33,111 bases of DNA from Legionella sp. (GTDB taxonomy: Bacteria; Pseudomonadota; Gammaproteobacteria; Legionellales; Legionellaceae): assembly GCA_002786205.1 (NCBI GenBank), contig PEQM01000013.1, forward strand, positions 1 through 33,111. Direction: 5' to 3'. A program made the translations under genes and the position numbers. Numbering within the stretch: position 1 is the first letter of the stretch; every line of letters starts with the position of its first letter. Of this stretch, positions 24,703-32,927 are shown one piece after another. The notes below the pieces were generated by a model. The model saw only the letters and a program-made list of their open reading frames with translations. It ran no database searches and was not told the origin of the DNA.

Positions 24703-26823
24703 GTGAGCTATTTTAAAGAACTGAATGATGAATTATTATGCTATCTTGAGCCATCACAGATAGCCAAATGCCAGCAGGCTTACACGGTAGCGGAAAAAGC
24801 ACATCAAGGCCAAATGCGTCGTTCAGGCGAACCCTATATCACCCACCCGGTAGCAGCTGCATTAATTCTGGCCCGCATGCGGTTAGATTATCAAACTATT
24901 ATGGCGACATTGCTGCATGATGTAGTCGAAGATACAGCCATCAGTAAAGATGATTTAATTGAACAATTCGGCGAAGAAGTCAGTGCATTAGTCGATGGGG
25001 TGACCAAATTAACCCAAATCAAGTTTGAATCCAAAGCAGAAGCGCAAGCAGAAAATTTCCGTAAAATGGTTTTGGCGATGGTGAAGGACATCCGGGTTAT
25101 CATCGTAAAACTTGCCGACAGATTGCATAACATGCGCACACTAGGTGCCATGCCTTATGCCAAACGAAGACGCATTGCCATAGAAACTTTGGAAATTTAT
25201 GCGCCGATAGCAAACCGGTTGGGGATGCATGCCATTTATATTGGTTTGGAAGATTTGGGCTTTCAGGCGCTATATCCCATGCGTTATAAGGCCATTAAAT
25301 CGGCTGTAGAAAAATCACGTGGCAATCGGCGTGAGTTGACTAAAACCATAGAAAAAGACTTACAAAATGCTTTATCGCAGCTGAATATTCCTTATGAGCA
25401 AGTGTTTGGCCGACAAAAGCATTTATACAGTATTTATCGCAAGATGCGATTGAAAAAGGCCTCTTTTTCAGAAATTACCGATGTTTTCGCTTTTCGTGTC
25501 ATAACCGACGATATTGATTCTTGTTACCGTATCCTGGGTGCCTTGCATTGTACGTATAAACCGGTTCCGCAACGATTTAAAGACTACATAGGCATTCCTA
25601 AAGCCAATGGTTATCAGTCGCTACATACGACTTTATTTGGACCTTTTGGGGTGCCGCTGGAAGTACAGATTCGGACAAGAGAAATGGATAAGGTTGCAGA
25701 TAACGGCGTGGCTGCACATTGGATTTACAAATCATCAGGCTTGGAAATTAATGAAGCACAATTGCGAGCTCGTGAATGGGTGCAAGGTTTGCTTGAAATG
25801 CAAAGAAGTACAGGCAATCCTTTAGAATTTATTGAAAATGTAAAAATTGATCTCTTTCCTGATGAAATTTATGTATTTACTCCCAAAGGCCATATTATGG
25901 AATTACCCAAAGGAGCCACGCCGGTAGACTTTGCGTATACAGTTCATTCTGGAGTAGGGAACAGTTGTGTGGCGGCAAAGGTGAATAGACGGCTTGTGCC
26001 TTTGAGCATTCCTTTAACCAATGGCCAGACGGTAGAAATTATTACCGCTCCAGGAGCGCACCCCAACCCTTCCTGGCTTAATTTTGTGGTCACTGGCAAA
26101 GCACGTTCTAATATCAGGCATTTTCTAAAAAGTCAGCAACATGCTGAATCTATCGTATTAGGCAAGCGTCTTTTAGAGCAATCTTTGGTAGAGTTGTCTA
26201 GTGATTATGCCAAGATTCCGCCCGAATCCATTCAGGCTTTATTGAGTGATTTGCATTATAAAACGATGGATGATCTATTATATGCTATAGGGATAGGCAA
26301 TCAAATGGCTATGGTCATTGCCAAGCGTTTGGTAGTTGCTCAAGACAGCAATGAGCTTCATAAAAATAAAACACAACCTTTGGCTATTAAAGGCACAGAA
26401 GGGATGGTTATTCATTTTAGCGAGTGTTGCCAACCTATTCCTGGTGACAATATTGTTGGAAAATTTCAACAAGGCAGAGGCATTGTTGTGCACTCTAGTG
26501 ATTGCTACATGCTGAAAATGCGTAGTTTTTCAGAGCAGTTTATCGCTCTTCGCTGGGATGAACAGGTGCAAGGGGAATATTGGGTCGACATCACGGTTGA
26601 TGTTGCTAATGAGAGAGGTGTTTTGGCGACATTGGCCACGACCATTTCTGAGGCCAACTCTAATATTGGCAATATCAATGTTGATCCTCGTGATGGTCGA
26701 CACAATGCCGTTACTTTTTCCATTAGCGTTACCGATCGTATTCATTTGGCACGAGTGATGCGTCGTCTAAGAGCGAATAAGGTGGTGATGCGTCTTTATA
26801 GAAAAAAACAGGGGGAGCATTAA
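24703..26823 (+). CDS. spoT: bifunctional (p)ppGpp synthetase/hydrolase SpoT
   Basis: Degrades and makes the stringent-response alarmone. The 706 residues hold an HD hydrolase domain with intact HDVVEDT (His72, Asp73) and a RelA/SpoT synthetase domain (about 230-360: YSIYRKMR, VFAFRVITDD, KDYIGIPKANGYQSLHTT, EVQIRT). A TGS domain (about 385-450, DEIYVFTPKGHIMELPKGAT) and a C-terminal ACT domain (about 625-700, VANERGVLATLATTISEANS) follow. The intact HD site marks it as SpoT and not RelA. The start is GTG at 24703 after agggaa. In Legionella SpoT is known to coordinate the switch to the transmissive phase. The stop shares one base with the ridA start. Confidence 0.96.
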   Translation: MSYFKELNDELLCYLEPSQIAKCQQAYTVAEKAHQGQMRRSGEPYITHPVAAALILARMRLDYQTIMATLLHDVVEDTAISKDDLIEQFGEEVSALVDGVTKLTQIKFESKAEAQAENFRKMVLAMVKDIRVIIVKLADRLHNMRTLGAMPYAKRRRIAIETLEIYAPIANRLGMHAIYIGLEDLGFQALYPMRYKAIKSAVEKSRGNRRELTKTIEKDLQNALSQLNIPYEQVFGRQKHLYSIYRKMRLKKASFSEITDVFAFRVITDDIDSCYRILGALHCTYKPVPQRFKDYIGIPKANGYQSLHTTLFGPFGVPLEVQIRTREMDKVADNGVAAHWIYKSSGLEINEAQLRAREWVQGLLEMQRSTGNPLEFIENVKIDLFPDEIYVFTPKGHIMELPKGATPVDFAYTVHSGVGNSCVAAKVNRRLVPLSIPLTNGQTVEIITAPGAHPNPSWLNFVVTGKARSNIRHFLKSQQHAESIVLGKRLLEQSLVELSSDYAKIPPESIQALLSDLHYKTMDDLLYAIGIGNQMAMVIAKRLVVAQDSNELHKNKTQPLAIKGTEGMVIHFSECCQPIPGDNIVGKFQQGRGIVVHSSDCYMLKMRSFSEQFIALRWDEQVQGEYWVDITVDVANERGVLATLATTISEANSNIGNINVDPRDGRHNAVTFSISVTDRIHLARVMRRLRANKVVMRLYRKKQGEH

Positions 26824-27203
26824 TGACGCCGATTACGACAAAGACAGCACCTGAGGCCATCGGACCTTACAGTCAAGCGATGGTATGCGGTCAGACGGTA
26901 TACCTTTCTGGGCAAATTGCCCTGGATCCTTTAACTATGGAATTATGTAGTAGCGATATTGTGTTACAAATAGAGCAAGTGCTAAAGAATTTGGCAGCAG
27001 TCTGTCATGCTGCCGGAGGAAATTTAAATTGTATTGCCAAGTTGTCAGTTTATCTTACTGATTTGTCTTATTTTTCTTTGGTTAATGAAGCCATGACACA
27101 TCATTTTACAGCGCCTTATCCTGCTCGGGCAGTTATAGAAGTTTCTGCTTTACCAAAAGGTGCTTTGGTTGAAATGGACGGTGTGATGTATTTACCCGAT
27201 TAA
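26823..27203 (+). CDS. ridA: RidA-family enamine/imine deaminase
   Basis: Hydrolyses reactive 2-aminoacrylate and related imines made by PLP enzymes such as threonine dehydratase. The 126 residues include GPYSQAMVCGQTVYLSGQI, the conserved Arg102 in YPARAVIEVSALPKGALVEM, and a typical length. The start overlaps the spoT stop (TAATG), so it is cotranscribed. The spoT-ridA pair is common in gammaproteobacteria. Confidence 0.94.
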   Translation: MTPITTKTAPEAIGPYSQAMVCGQTVYLSGQIALDPLTMELCSSDIVLQIEQVLKNLAAVCHAAGGNLNCIAKLSVYLTDLSYFSLVNEAMTHHFTAPYPARAVIEVSALPKGALVEMDGVMYLPD

Positions 27204-27221
27204 AAAAGAGTCATCTCTTTT
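27204..27221 (+). terminator. weak terminator after ridA
   Basis: aaaagag/ctctttt with loop tcat, immediately after the stop and ending in TTTT. Confidence 0.45.
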
Positions 27222-27255
27222 CCCCGAAGGTATGCAAAATGTGACGAATAGAGAC
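27218..27255 (+). repeat. dispersed 38-bp intergenic motif, copy 2
   Basis: Reads ttttccccgaaggtatgc then aaaatgtgacgaatagagac. Partner of 4197-4234. Both copies are preceded by catct within about 12 nt. Both sit in noncoding DNA. Confidence 0.55.
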
Positions 27256-27351
27256 AAAGGGTTATTAGATCTTTTTTAAGCCGTGTTGAAAGAAAGCTAA
27301 TAATTATAAATGAGTAAAGCAGTGGGTCTGCAATAAATTATCGAGAATAGT

Positions 27352-29202
27352 ATGAGTATTTTGTCATTAAATGGTGCGAGCTTAATTGTTGCTGGTAACT
27401 ATTTACTGGATAAGGCTGATTTACAAATTCAGCCTAATGAGCGTATTGCTTTAGTCGGGCGCAATGGTGCAGGCAAATCCAGCTTGCTTAAATTACTCCA
27501 GGGACAATTGGTGCTTGATGGCGGACAGATGAATAAGCTGTCAGGTTTACGTATTGCAGGCTTAACTCAGGAAGTTCCTTTGTCCGATGAGACGACGGTA
27601 TATGAATTATTGGCACAAAGTTTAGGTGAAACAGGGGCACTTTTAATTCAGTTCCATCATGAATCGCAGCAAGGCGCTTTAGATAAATTGGCTTTATTAC
27701 AAGAACGCATGGATGCCTTACAAGCTTGGGATTACTTGCCTAAAATTGAAGCGATGGCCAGCCGTTTAGGCATAGATATCCATCAGAAAATGCTCAATCT
27801 ATCAGGTGGAATGAAAAGACGCGTTTTATTAGGCGCTGCATTGTTGGCATCTCCGGATCTGTTGTTATTGGATGAGCCTACTAACCATTTGGATATAGAA
27901 TCTATTGAATGGCTCGAGTCTTATTTGAAAAATTTTAATGGCAGTGTAGTCGTCGTTACCCATGATAGGGCTTTTTTAAGTCAGGTGGCTACTCGGATTG
28001 TAGAAATTGACAGAGGCGCTCTTTATTCTCATCAATGCGATTATGAAACCTATCTGGACAGACGCGAAGTCATTCGCTTAAGTGAAGAAAAGCAAAACAA
28101 TCTTTTTGATAAAAAACTGGCTGACGAAGAAGTGTGGATACGGACAGGAATTAAGGCGCGCAGAACCCGTAATGAAGGTCGGGTGCGCGCATTAAAAGCC
28201 TTACGCGAAGAATATAAAGCACGTCGCAATCAACAGGGTAAAGTAAAACAGGTGGCGCTGGATGTTGGCCGATCAGGTTTTTCTGTCATCGAGGCGGAAA
28301 AAGTGAGCTACTCCATTAAAGATAAAACCATCATTAATGATTTGTCTCTGTTGATGACACGAGGGGATAAACTTGGCATTGTGGGACCGAATGGATGTGG
28401 AAAAACTACCTTGGTGCGTTTGCTATTGGGTGAGTTAAAACCTGATTCAGGATCAATAAAGCAAGGGACCTCATTGCAAATTGCTTATTTTGATCAGCTA
28501 CGACGTCACTTGGTAGAAGACAAGACCGTCATGTTCAATGTGAGCGATGGTGCAGATTATGTAACTGTTAATGGCAAACAAAAGCATGTAGCCAGTTATT
28601 TAAAAGATTTTCTTTTTGATGCAGAACGCTTTAATCAACCGGTTTCCTCTTTATCAGGTGGTGAGCGTAACAGATTATTGCTGGCCAAATTATTTGCCAA
28701 GCCAGTGAATTTTTTGGTTATGGATGAGCCAACAAATGATCTGGATATTGAAACATTAGAGTTATTAGAGCAGATGCTTGTTGAGTATTCAGGCACTTTA
28801 ATTTTGATAAGTCATGACCGTGCCTTTATCAATGAAGTAGTTACCAGTGTCCTGATTTATGAAGGAGAGGGGCGCTTTAACGAGTTTGTAGGTGGCTATG
28901 ATGATTACAAACAATTTAAAAAGCAACAAAAAGAAGCAGCAGATACAAAGCCAGTTGCAATAAAGCGTGCCGTAAACTCTAAAAAATTAAGTTTTAATGA
29001 ACAACGTGAATTGGCACAACTACCTAAAAAAATCGAAGATCTTGAACAGGCCATCCAAGACCTTCAATTGCAAATGGCTGTCCCAGAATTTTATCAGCAA
29101 GACGATTCAGCTATTGCAAAAATAAGTCAAAAATTGGCAACAGACGAGGCATTGCTTGGCGAGTATTATAAGCGATGGGAATTTCTTGAGGAGAAAGATT
29201 AA
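27352..29202 (+). CDS. uup: ABC-F family ATPase, Uup type
   Basis: Cytosolic ribosome-associated ATPase with no membrane domain; Uup affects translation, ribosome assembly and transposon excision in E. coli. The 616 residues have two ABC cassettes: GRNGAGKS (36-43), LSGGMKRR and LLLLDEPTNHLD in the first, GPNGCGKT (about 345-352), LSGGERNR and FLVMDEPTNDLD in the second. A charged arm-linker lies between them (about 235-305, RRTRNEGRVRALKALREEYK). The C-terminal coiled-coil (about 555-616, LPKKIEDLEQAIQDLQLQ) is the Uup DNA-binding type tail. Both catalytic sites look intact. Confidence 0.92.
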   Translation: MSILSLNGASLIVAGNYLLDKADLQIQPNERIALVGRNGAGKSSLLKLLQGQLVLDGGQMNKLSGLRIAGLTQEVPLSDETTVYELLAQSLGETGALLIQFHHESQQGALDKLALLQERMDALQAWDYLPKIEAMASRLGIDIHQKMLNLSGGMKRRVLLGAALLASPDLLLLDEPTNHLDIESIEWLESYLKNFNGSVVVVTHDRAFLSQVATRIVEIDRGALYSHQCDYETYLDRREVIRLSEEKQNNLFDKKLADEEVWIRTGIKARRTRNEGRVRALKALREEYKARRNQQGKVKQVALDVGRSGFSVIEAEKVSYSIKDKTIINDLSLLMTRGDKLGIVGPNGCGKTTLVRLLLGELKPDSGSIKQGTSLQIAYFDQLRRHLVEDKTVMFNVSDGADYVTVNGKQKHVASYLKDFLFDAERFNQPVSSLSGGERNRLLLAKLFAKPVNFLVMDEPTNDLDIETLELLEQMLVEYSGTLILISHDRAFINEVVTSVLIYEGEGRFNEFVGGYDDYKQFKKQQKEAADTKPVAIKRAVNSKKLSFNEQRELAQLPKKIEDLEQAIQDLQLQMAVPEFYQQDDSAIAKISQKLATDEALLGEYYKRWEFLEEKD

Positions 29203-29205
29203 CAT

Positions 29206-29625
29206 ATGAAACTGGAAGACATGCTGACTTTAGCCGTGATGCTAGGTATCGTTGCATCGATTGCTTTTTTTTCACAAGAAATTCATAAAATAATTAAAAA
29301 AATCTTTGCGATAAGAGGCATGCCATTATTTCTTCCCTTGGCTTTGGCCTCGATTATGGTCTATGAATTTCAACCTTTGGCGGTCACTTTGTTGCATCTG
29401 TTGAGCAATTATTTATTGCAGTTTTATCATTTGATCATAACCATATTGCCCTCATCTGCTTATGCTGATTCGTTGGCGCTCATCATCGTATTGACCCTGG
29501 TTTCTATTATTCCTGTGCTTATATTGCAATGGTATGCTTACAGGAAAACACAAAAAGCCTATCCTCATCCTTATTTGCTGAGTACCTTAATCTGGATTAT
29601 CAGTGTGTTGCTGCTCATTTCTTAA
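29206..29625 (+). CDS. small inner-membrane protein, unknown
   Basis: 139 residues, not recognised. Hydrophobic segments lie at about 8-24, 38-60, 62-84, 88-110 and 120-139, giving four or five membrane helices with short loops and a basic stretch HKIIKKIFAIRG at about 27-38. It starts 3 nt after the uup stop, with gaggag inside the end of uup as ribosome site, so it is cotranscribed with uup. A hairpin terminator follows at 29753. It has no conserved catalytic residues that I can point to. Confidence 0.7.
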   Translation: MKLEDMLTLAVMLGIVASIAFFSQEIHKIIKKIFAIRGMPLFLPLALASIMVYEFQPLAVTLLHLLSNYLLQFYHLIITILPSSAYADSLALIIVLTLVSIIPVLILQWYAYRKTQKAYPHPYLLSTLIWIISVLLLIS

Positions 29626-29752
29626 TGGTTTTTTGAACGAACCGGAAGCTTAATCGAAAAGTCATATCAAAGCTGCTCCAGTAGTTGAAAATGTTGCATG
29701 AAGAGTAGTCTATGTGTATGTGGTTGGATGTCGCAACGGGGGGATTGGGGTC

Positions 29753-29784
29753 ATAAAGTGACCATTATTGTCACTTTATTGTTT
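29753..29784 (+). terminator. terminator after the small membrane protein gene
   Basis: Perfect 10-bp stem ataaagtgac (29753-29762) / gtcactttat (29770-29779), 7-nt loop, followed by tgttttt. Confidence 0.6.
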
Positions 29785-29975
29785 TTATCGCGCTTTTTTG
29801 AACGAAAAAAAGCGGTTCATAGTGTTCTGCGTCTTCAGTTGACTGGACTAATCAGTCCAATTCAGGGGTAAATTTTCTTACTCATCAGGAAAAAGTTTGC
29901 TTTTTCGCTGCCCCAGGGGGGAATTACCTCCTTTTGAAGTAAAGAAATCAGTTTAAAGCGCTGATGGTCTTTATT

Positions 29976-29994
29976 TTGGCATTAATGTTGCATC
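29976..29994 (+). promoter_or_regulatory. sigma-54 (RpoN) promoter for the pilin genes
   Basis: TTGGCATTAATGTTGCATC has the obligatory GG (29978-29979) and GC (29990-29991) doublets 10 bp apart, with TTGGCA and TTGCA close to the -24/-12 consensus. Transcription would start near 30003, giving a leader of about 26 nt with ggag before the ATG at 30029. RpoN and PilR control of major pilin genes is established in Pseudomonas. Confidence 0.8.
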
Positions 29995-30028
29995 AATTTA
30001 TGATGTATGATTATTTTCGGAGCGAGTC

Positions 30029-30472
30029 ATGAAACAGATACAAAGAGGTTTTACACTGATTGAGCTAATGATTGTGGTAGCCATTGTCGGTATCCTTGCC
30101 GCCATAGCCATTCCTGCTTATCAAGATTACACCATCAGAGCACGCGTAAGTGAAGGGTTAAGCATGGTTTCTCCGGCCAAATTGGCAGTAGCGGATACCA
30201 TGACAACAGGCAATGCCAATGGTACAGGTGCTGCAGCCATTACAGCTCAGGCAGATACCGGGTATACTTCGCCTGCAGTAACAGATAACGTAGCAGGTAT
30301 TACTATCGCCGCAGGGGGGGTTATTACCATCACCATGGGTGCTGCTACAGGCCCTGCGAGTGGACAAACCCTCATATTTACCCCTACTTATAGCGCAGAT
30401 CAAGGTGTTACCTGGGATTGTAGTACTGGTGGTACTTTGCTTGCTAAATACCGCCCTGCCAATTGCAGATAA
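30029..30472 (+). CDS. pilA: type IV major pilin, copy 1
   Basis: Structural pilin. The 147 residues start with a short leader MKQIQRG, and the prepilin peptidase PilD should cut before [20 protein letters not shown], with Glu5 of the mature chain present. The helical N-terminus is followed by an Ala/Gly/Thr-rich globular domain. The C-terminal disulfide loop is bounded by WDCS and ANCR. ggag lies 6 nt before the ATG. It is driven by the sigma-54 promoter upstream and followed by a strong terminator. The gene symbol is by family; species may call it pilE. Confidence 0.93.
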   Translation: MKQIQRGFTLIELMIVVAIVGILAAIAIPAYQDYTIRARVSEGLSMVSPAKLAVADTMTTGNANGTGAAAITAQADTGYTSPAVTDNVAGITIAAGGVITITMGAATGPASGQTLIFTPTYSADQGVTWDCSTGGTLLAKYRPANCR

Positions 30473-30489
30473 TCAATCGGTGTACGAAG

Positions 30490-30512
30490 ACGCCCCTTTC
30501 AGGGGCGTTTTT
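30490..30512 (+). terminator. strong terminator between the two pilins
   Basis: Perfect 8-bp GC-rich stem acgcccct (30490-30497) / aggggcgt (30501-30508), loop ttc, then a T-run. It begins 18 nt after the pilin 1 stop. Confidence 0.88.
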
Positions 30513-30553
30513 GTATGGCAAATATTGGCTGTAAACAAGAAGAGAATACATCC

Positions 30554-30967
30554 ATGTCTACTAAAGGATTTACTTTAATAGAGTTGATGATAGTAGTAGC
30601 CATGATTGCTATTTTGGTAAGTATCGTTTTCCCCTTTTATCAATTTTATGCCATTCGCGCACGCGTTACCGAAGGATTGGTCTTGTCCGCTGCTGCACGC
30701 TCCGCGATAGGTGAATATTGGGATACACACAACAGCCTGCCTTCTTCTTCAGCACAAGCGCATTACACAAGTCCCGCTGCAACGCAGTATGTGTCTGCCA
30801 TCGATATCGACTCTAATGCAGCAATTATTATTACCTATACCCCAAGTGCAGGAGGGGGAACCATCATTTTAGCGCCAACTGCTGCGCCATCAGGCGGTGT
30901 CATCAACTGGGATTGTCGTGGTGGAACATTGAATGGCCGTTATCGCCCAGCCCATTGCAGACCATAA
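30554..30967 (+). CDS. type IV pilin, copy 2 (diverged paralogue)
   Basis: 137 residues with a very short leader MSTKG and cleavage before [20 protein letters not shown]. The pilin helix continues YAIRARVTEGLVLSAAARSA. The C-terminal disulfide loop is bounded by WDCR and AHCR. The frame is open upstream to an ATG at 30515, but that would add 13 residues to the leader and start just after the terminator, so 30554 is preferred. No strong ribosome site and no convincing promoter are visible in the 81-nt gap, so it depends on read-through of the terminator. It is clearly homologous to copy 1 in the first 50 and last 25 residues; the middle differs. Confidence 0.9.
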   Translation: MSTKGFTLIELMIVVAMIAILVSIVFPFYQFYAIRARVTEGLVLSAAARSAIGEYWDTHNSLPSSSAQAHYTSPAATQYVSAIDIDSNAAIIITYTPSAGGGTIILAPTAAPSGGVINWDCRGGTLNGRYRPAHCRP

Positions 30968-31307
30968 AAAAGCGGCTAAAAAATAAAAAAATATTGACCA
31001 GGATAAGGCGGGTTGATTATTATCCCCGCGTAATGGAATATTAATTGGTCAAGGACTGCCTTATGGAAAATTGCAACTTATCTCGTCTGCCTTCTATCGC
31101 CACGGTTAACCATCTTTTGGTATTCATTAGATCTCATCAAAAACGCTATTGTCGAAGCGCTTTACTTCGTCGATACGGTAATCAAATCCTTATGTACTGG
31201 CCTGTACCCTCTGGCTCTGCGCTGTTTGTCTCCTTATAACCCATTTTCGGCAGTGAATTTCCGAAGAGGTTTATTGGTTTGTAGTGAGTTGAGCGAAAGG
31301 ATTGATG
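30968..31307. other. 340-nt spacer holding repeat copy B
   Basis: After pilin 2 lies an inverted repeat attgacca/tggtcaa around an inner gcggg/cccgc pair (about 30990-31050), then the dispersed repeat copy B. A 64-codon open frame at 31045-31239 lies mostly inside the repeat and is not called as a gene. Confidence 0.5.
31127..31279. repeat. dispersed degenerate repeat, copy B
   Basis: Partner of 14526-14666, with an extra block of about 12 nt. Shared stretches include cttcgtcgat and tttccgaagaggt. It ends 28 bp before the exported-protein start. Confidence 0.6.
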
Positions 31308-32927
31308 ATGAAAGTGCTATGGATTTTTTTATTTTTTTTGAATATGTCTTTGTTATGGGGTAAGGCAATTGATCAATACCCTGATTTTAATTTGAAATAT
31401 TTAGCGCCTCCTCCCGCCACGGTTTATTATGGTGAGAAATTGGCTATTCCCTTTGTATTGCATTTTATTCATCTGGCAGATAGCCTGGTGTGGTATTCCT
31501 TACCCGCTGGAAGTTATGTAGAGCAGGTATTTGGCCATTGTCCGCCGGTGGGGGGCATTTTTAATCTGTGGCGTGGAGACTGTCACTATAATTTGATTAT
31601 TCCAGGCAATGCCATCAATAAAGTTTTTTCTGGTGCGCCTACAGTGGCTGTTCTTTGGCAATATGACAATAGGAAACAAAATTTTTTTCATAAATTAGCT
31701 CCTATTCATGTACAAGTCATCCCTCATTGCCCGTCCATGCTCAATATTCCTGTACAGCAAGCCACAGCGAATAGTCATTTTGTATTACCATTAAGACCTT
31801 TTGTACAATATTATGAAGAAAACCTGCGCGCAGGCACTGCGTTTGCTGCTCAGCTGGTACCAGGCGCACAAGATGGTTTACTGTTTGATGCGAAGCAGTT
31901 TGCAATAACAGGTATTCCCACTCGGATTGGAACCTATACTTTTGCCGTGGGCGGGATGACTTCTCGTTGCAAGACACAGCCAACTACCATAACCATCAAG
32001 GTGGTAGATAATCCCAAAGACAAGCCAGTTTTTAAAAATACGCTCTCCTTGCTGACCGCCATGCCAGATCAAATCTACCGTATGAACCTGCTGGAGCTTT
32101 TAGAGACGCCAAATCACTTTATGGTGAGCAATCAGCTGTCTTTTCGTATAGAAAGCAAGTACAGCAATGCTGCATGGTTGTCTATTTCACCAACCAATCC
32201 TACGCTTTTAGAAGGCAAAGTACCTGCGCAGCTTGCGGGTCAGATGGCAAAGTTCACTTTGGTTGCCTCAAGCAATACCGGAGGAGACTCCGAGCCTGTT
32301 CATGTCAGCATTCCTATTGCCTATGATCCGTCTCGAAAACCAGCGATAAAGCCTTTTGTCATAGAGCATGCGACAAATCAATTGATGGATTTTGATCTAA
32401 GATCTTATGTAGTCACAATGGATGATGAGCCATGGACTTTGTTTGTCGATAAGATTGAGCCTATGGCGTCTTGGCTGTCACATACAGCCACTGCATTACA
32501 AGGCATACCACCAGCAGATGCTGCCGGACAGCAATATGATGTAACCTTAAGGGTAAATACCGAGTCTGGTGGTTCGTCAGATGCGATTACTGTGCCTATA
32601 AAAATAGCAATTAACCCTCAATTGACACCTTACTTTGAGGATCCCGATATCATTCTTCCTGTTGCCATGTCGAATACCTATTATTCTTATGATTTTGCAA
32701 AAAATAATACTGTGCTACCTGAAAATATACCTTATCAGATAGAGTTTGATACCACATCGCCTCAGCCGGGATGGGTGACAATACAAAACAATCGATTAAT
32801 TATCAAGCAAGTACCTGAGACAAGTGCAAACAGTATTCCGCTTCGGCTTTTGATTAGAAACCTGCCTGGAGGCACTTCTTTGGTTTACCGCACCGATTTG
32901 AAGATTATCTCTAACTCGACGTTATGA
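31308..32927 (+). CDS. exported protein with putative Ig/cadherin-like repeats, unknown
   Basis: 539 residues from the ATG at 31308 (aaagga 6 nt upstream; in-frame ATG 31305 and TTG 31302 are closer to that site). A Sec signal peptide MKVLWIFLFFLNMSLLWGKA is cut at about residue 20. The mature part begins with a cysteine-containing domain: FGHC, GDCHYN, PHCPS and SRCKT are the only cysteines, all in the first 230 residues. A putative-Ig (He_PIG) unit LLFDAKQFAITGIPTRIGTY follows. At least three further cadherin-like units then appear, each with a WLS or W-hydrophobic turn, a LxGxxP or LIIKQVP strand, and an SGG or TGG turn (SSNTGGDSEP, NTESGGSSDA, RNLPGGTS). It has no membrane anchor or LPXTG, so it is periplasmic or secreted. 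It follows the pilins on the same strand, which suggests but does not prove a surface or adhesion role. Confidence 0.7.
   Translation: MKVLWIFLFFLNMSLLWGKAIDQYPDFNLKYLAPPPATVYYGEKLAIPFVLHFIHLADSLVWYSLPAGSYVEQVFGHCPPVGGIFNLWRGDCHYNLIIPGNAINKVFSGAPTVAVLWQYDNRKQNFFHKLAPIHVQVIPHCPSMLNIPVQQATANSHFVLPLRPFVQYYEENLRAGTAFAAQLVPGAQDGLLFDAKQFAITGIPTRIGTYTFAVGGMTSRCKTQPTTITIKVVDNPKDKPVFKNTLSLLTAMPDQIYRMNLLELLETPNHFMVSNQLSFRIESKYSNAAWLSISPTNPTLLEGKVPAQLAGQMAKFTLVASSNTGGDSEPVHVSIPIAYDPSRKPAIKPFVIEHATNQLMDFDLRSYVVTMDDEPWTLFVDKIEPMASWLSHTATALQGIPPADAAGQQYDVTLRVNTESGGSSDAITVPIKIAINPQLTPYFEDPDIILPVAMSNTYYSYDFAKNNTVLPENIPYQIEFDTTSPQPGWVTIQNNRLIIKQVPETSANSIPLRLLIRNLPGGTSLVYRTDLKIISNSTL

Larger units (their letters stand above)
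29626..30028. other. 403-nt spacer upstream of the pilins
   Basis: Contains the 29753 terminator, further small inverted repeats (tggact/agtcca at 29844-29859; gaaaaag/ctttttc at 29889-29906) and the sigma-54 promoter at 29976-29994. No coding frame is supported. The stretch between 29840 and 29960 is where PilR-type enhancer sites would be expected, but I could not identify them with confidence. Confidence 0.6.

Noticed and set aside
29925-29945. Sequence resembling the 16S rRNA 3' end (aattacctcctttt)
   Set aside because: Only about a dozen bases match and no rRNA sequence precedes it, so it is chance.
30510-30535. Possible second sigma-54 promoter (tggcaaatattggc) before pilin 2
   Set aside because: The spacing between GG and GC is 9 instead of 10 bp and the -12 element is poor.
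31045-31239. 64-codon plus-strand open frame after pilin 2
   Set aside because: Much of it lies within dispersed repeat copy B, in a frame different from the one shared with copy A. No ribosome site supports it.
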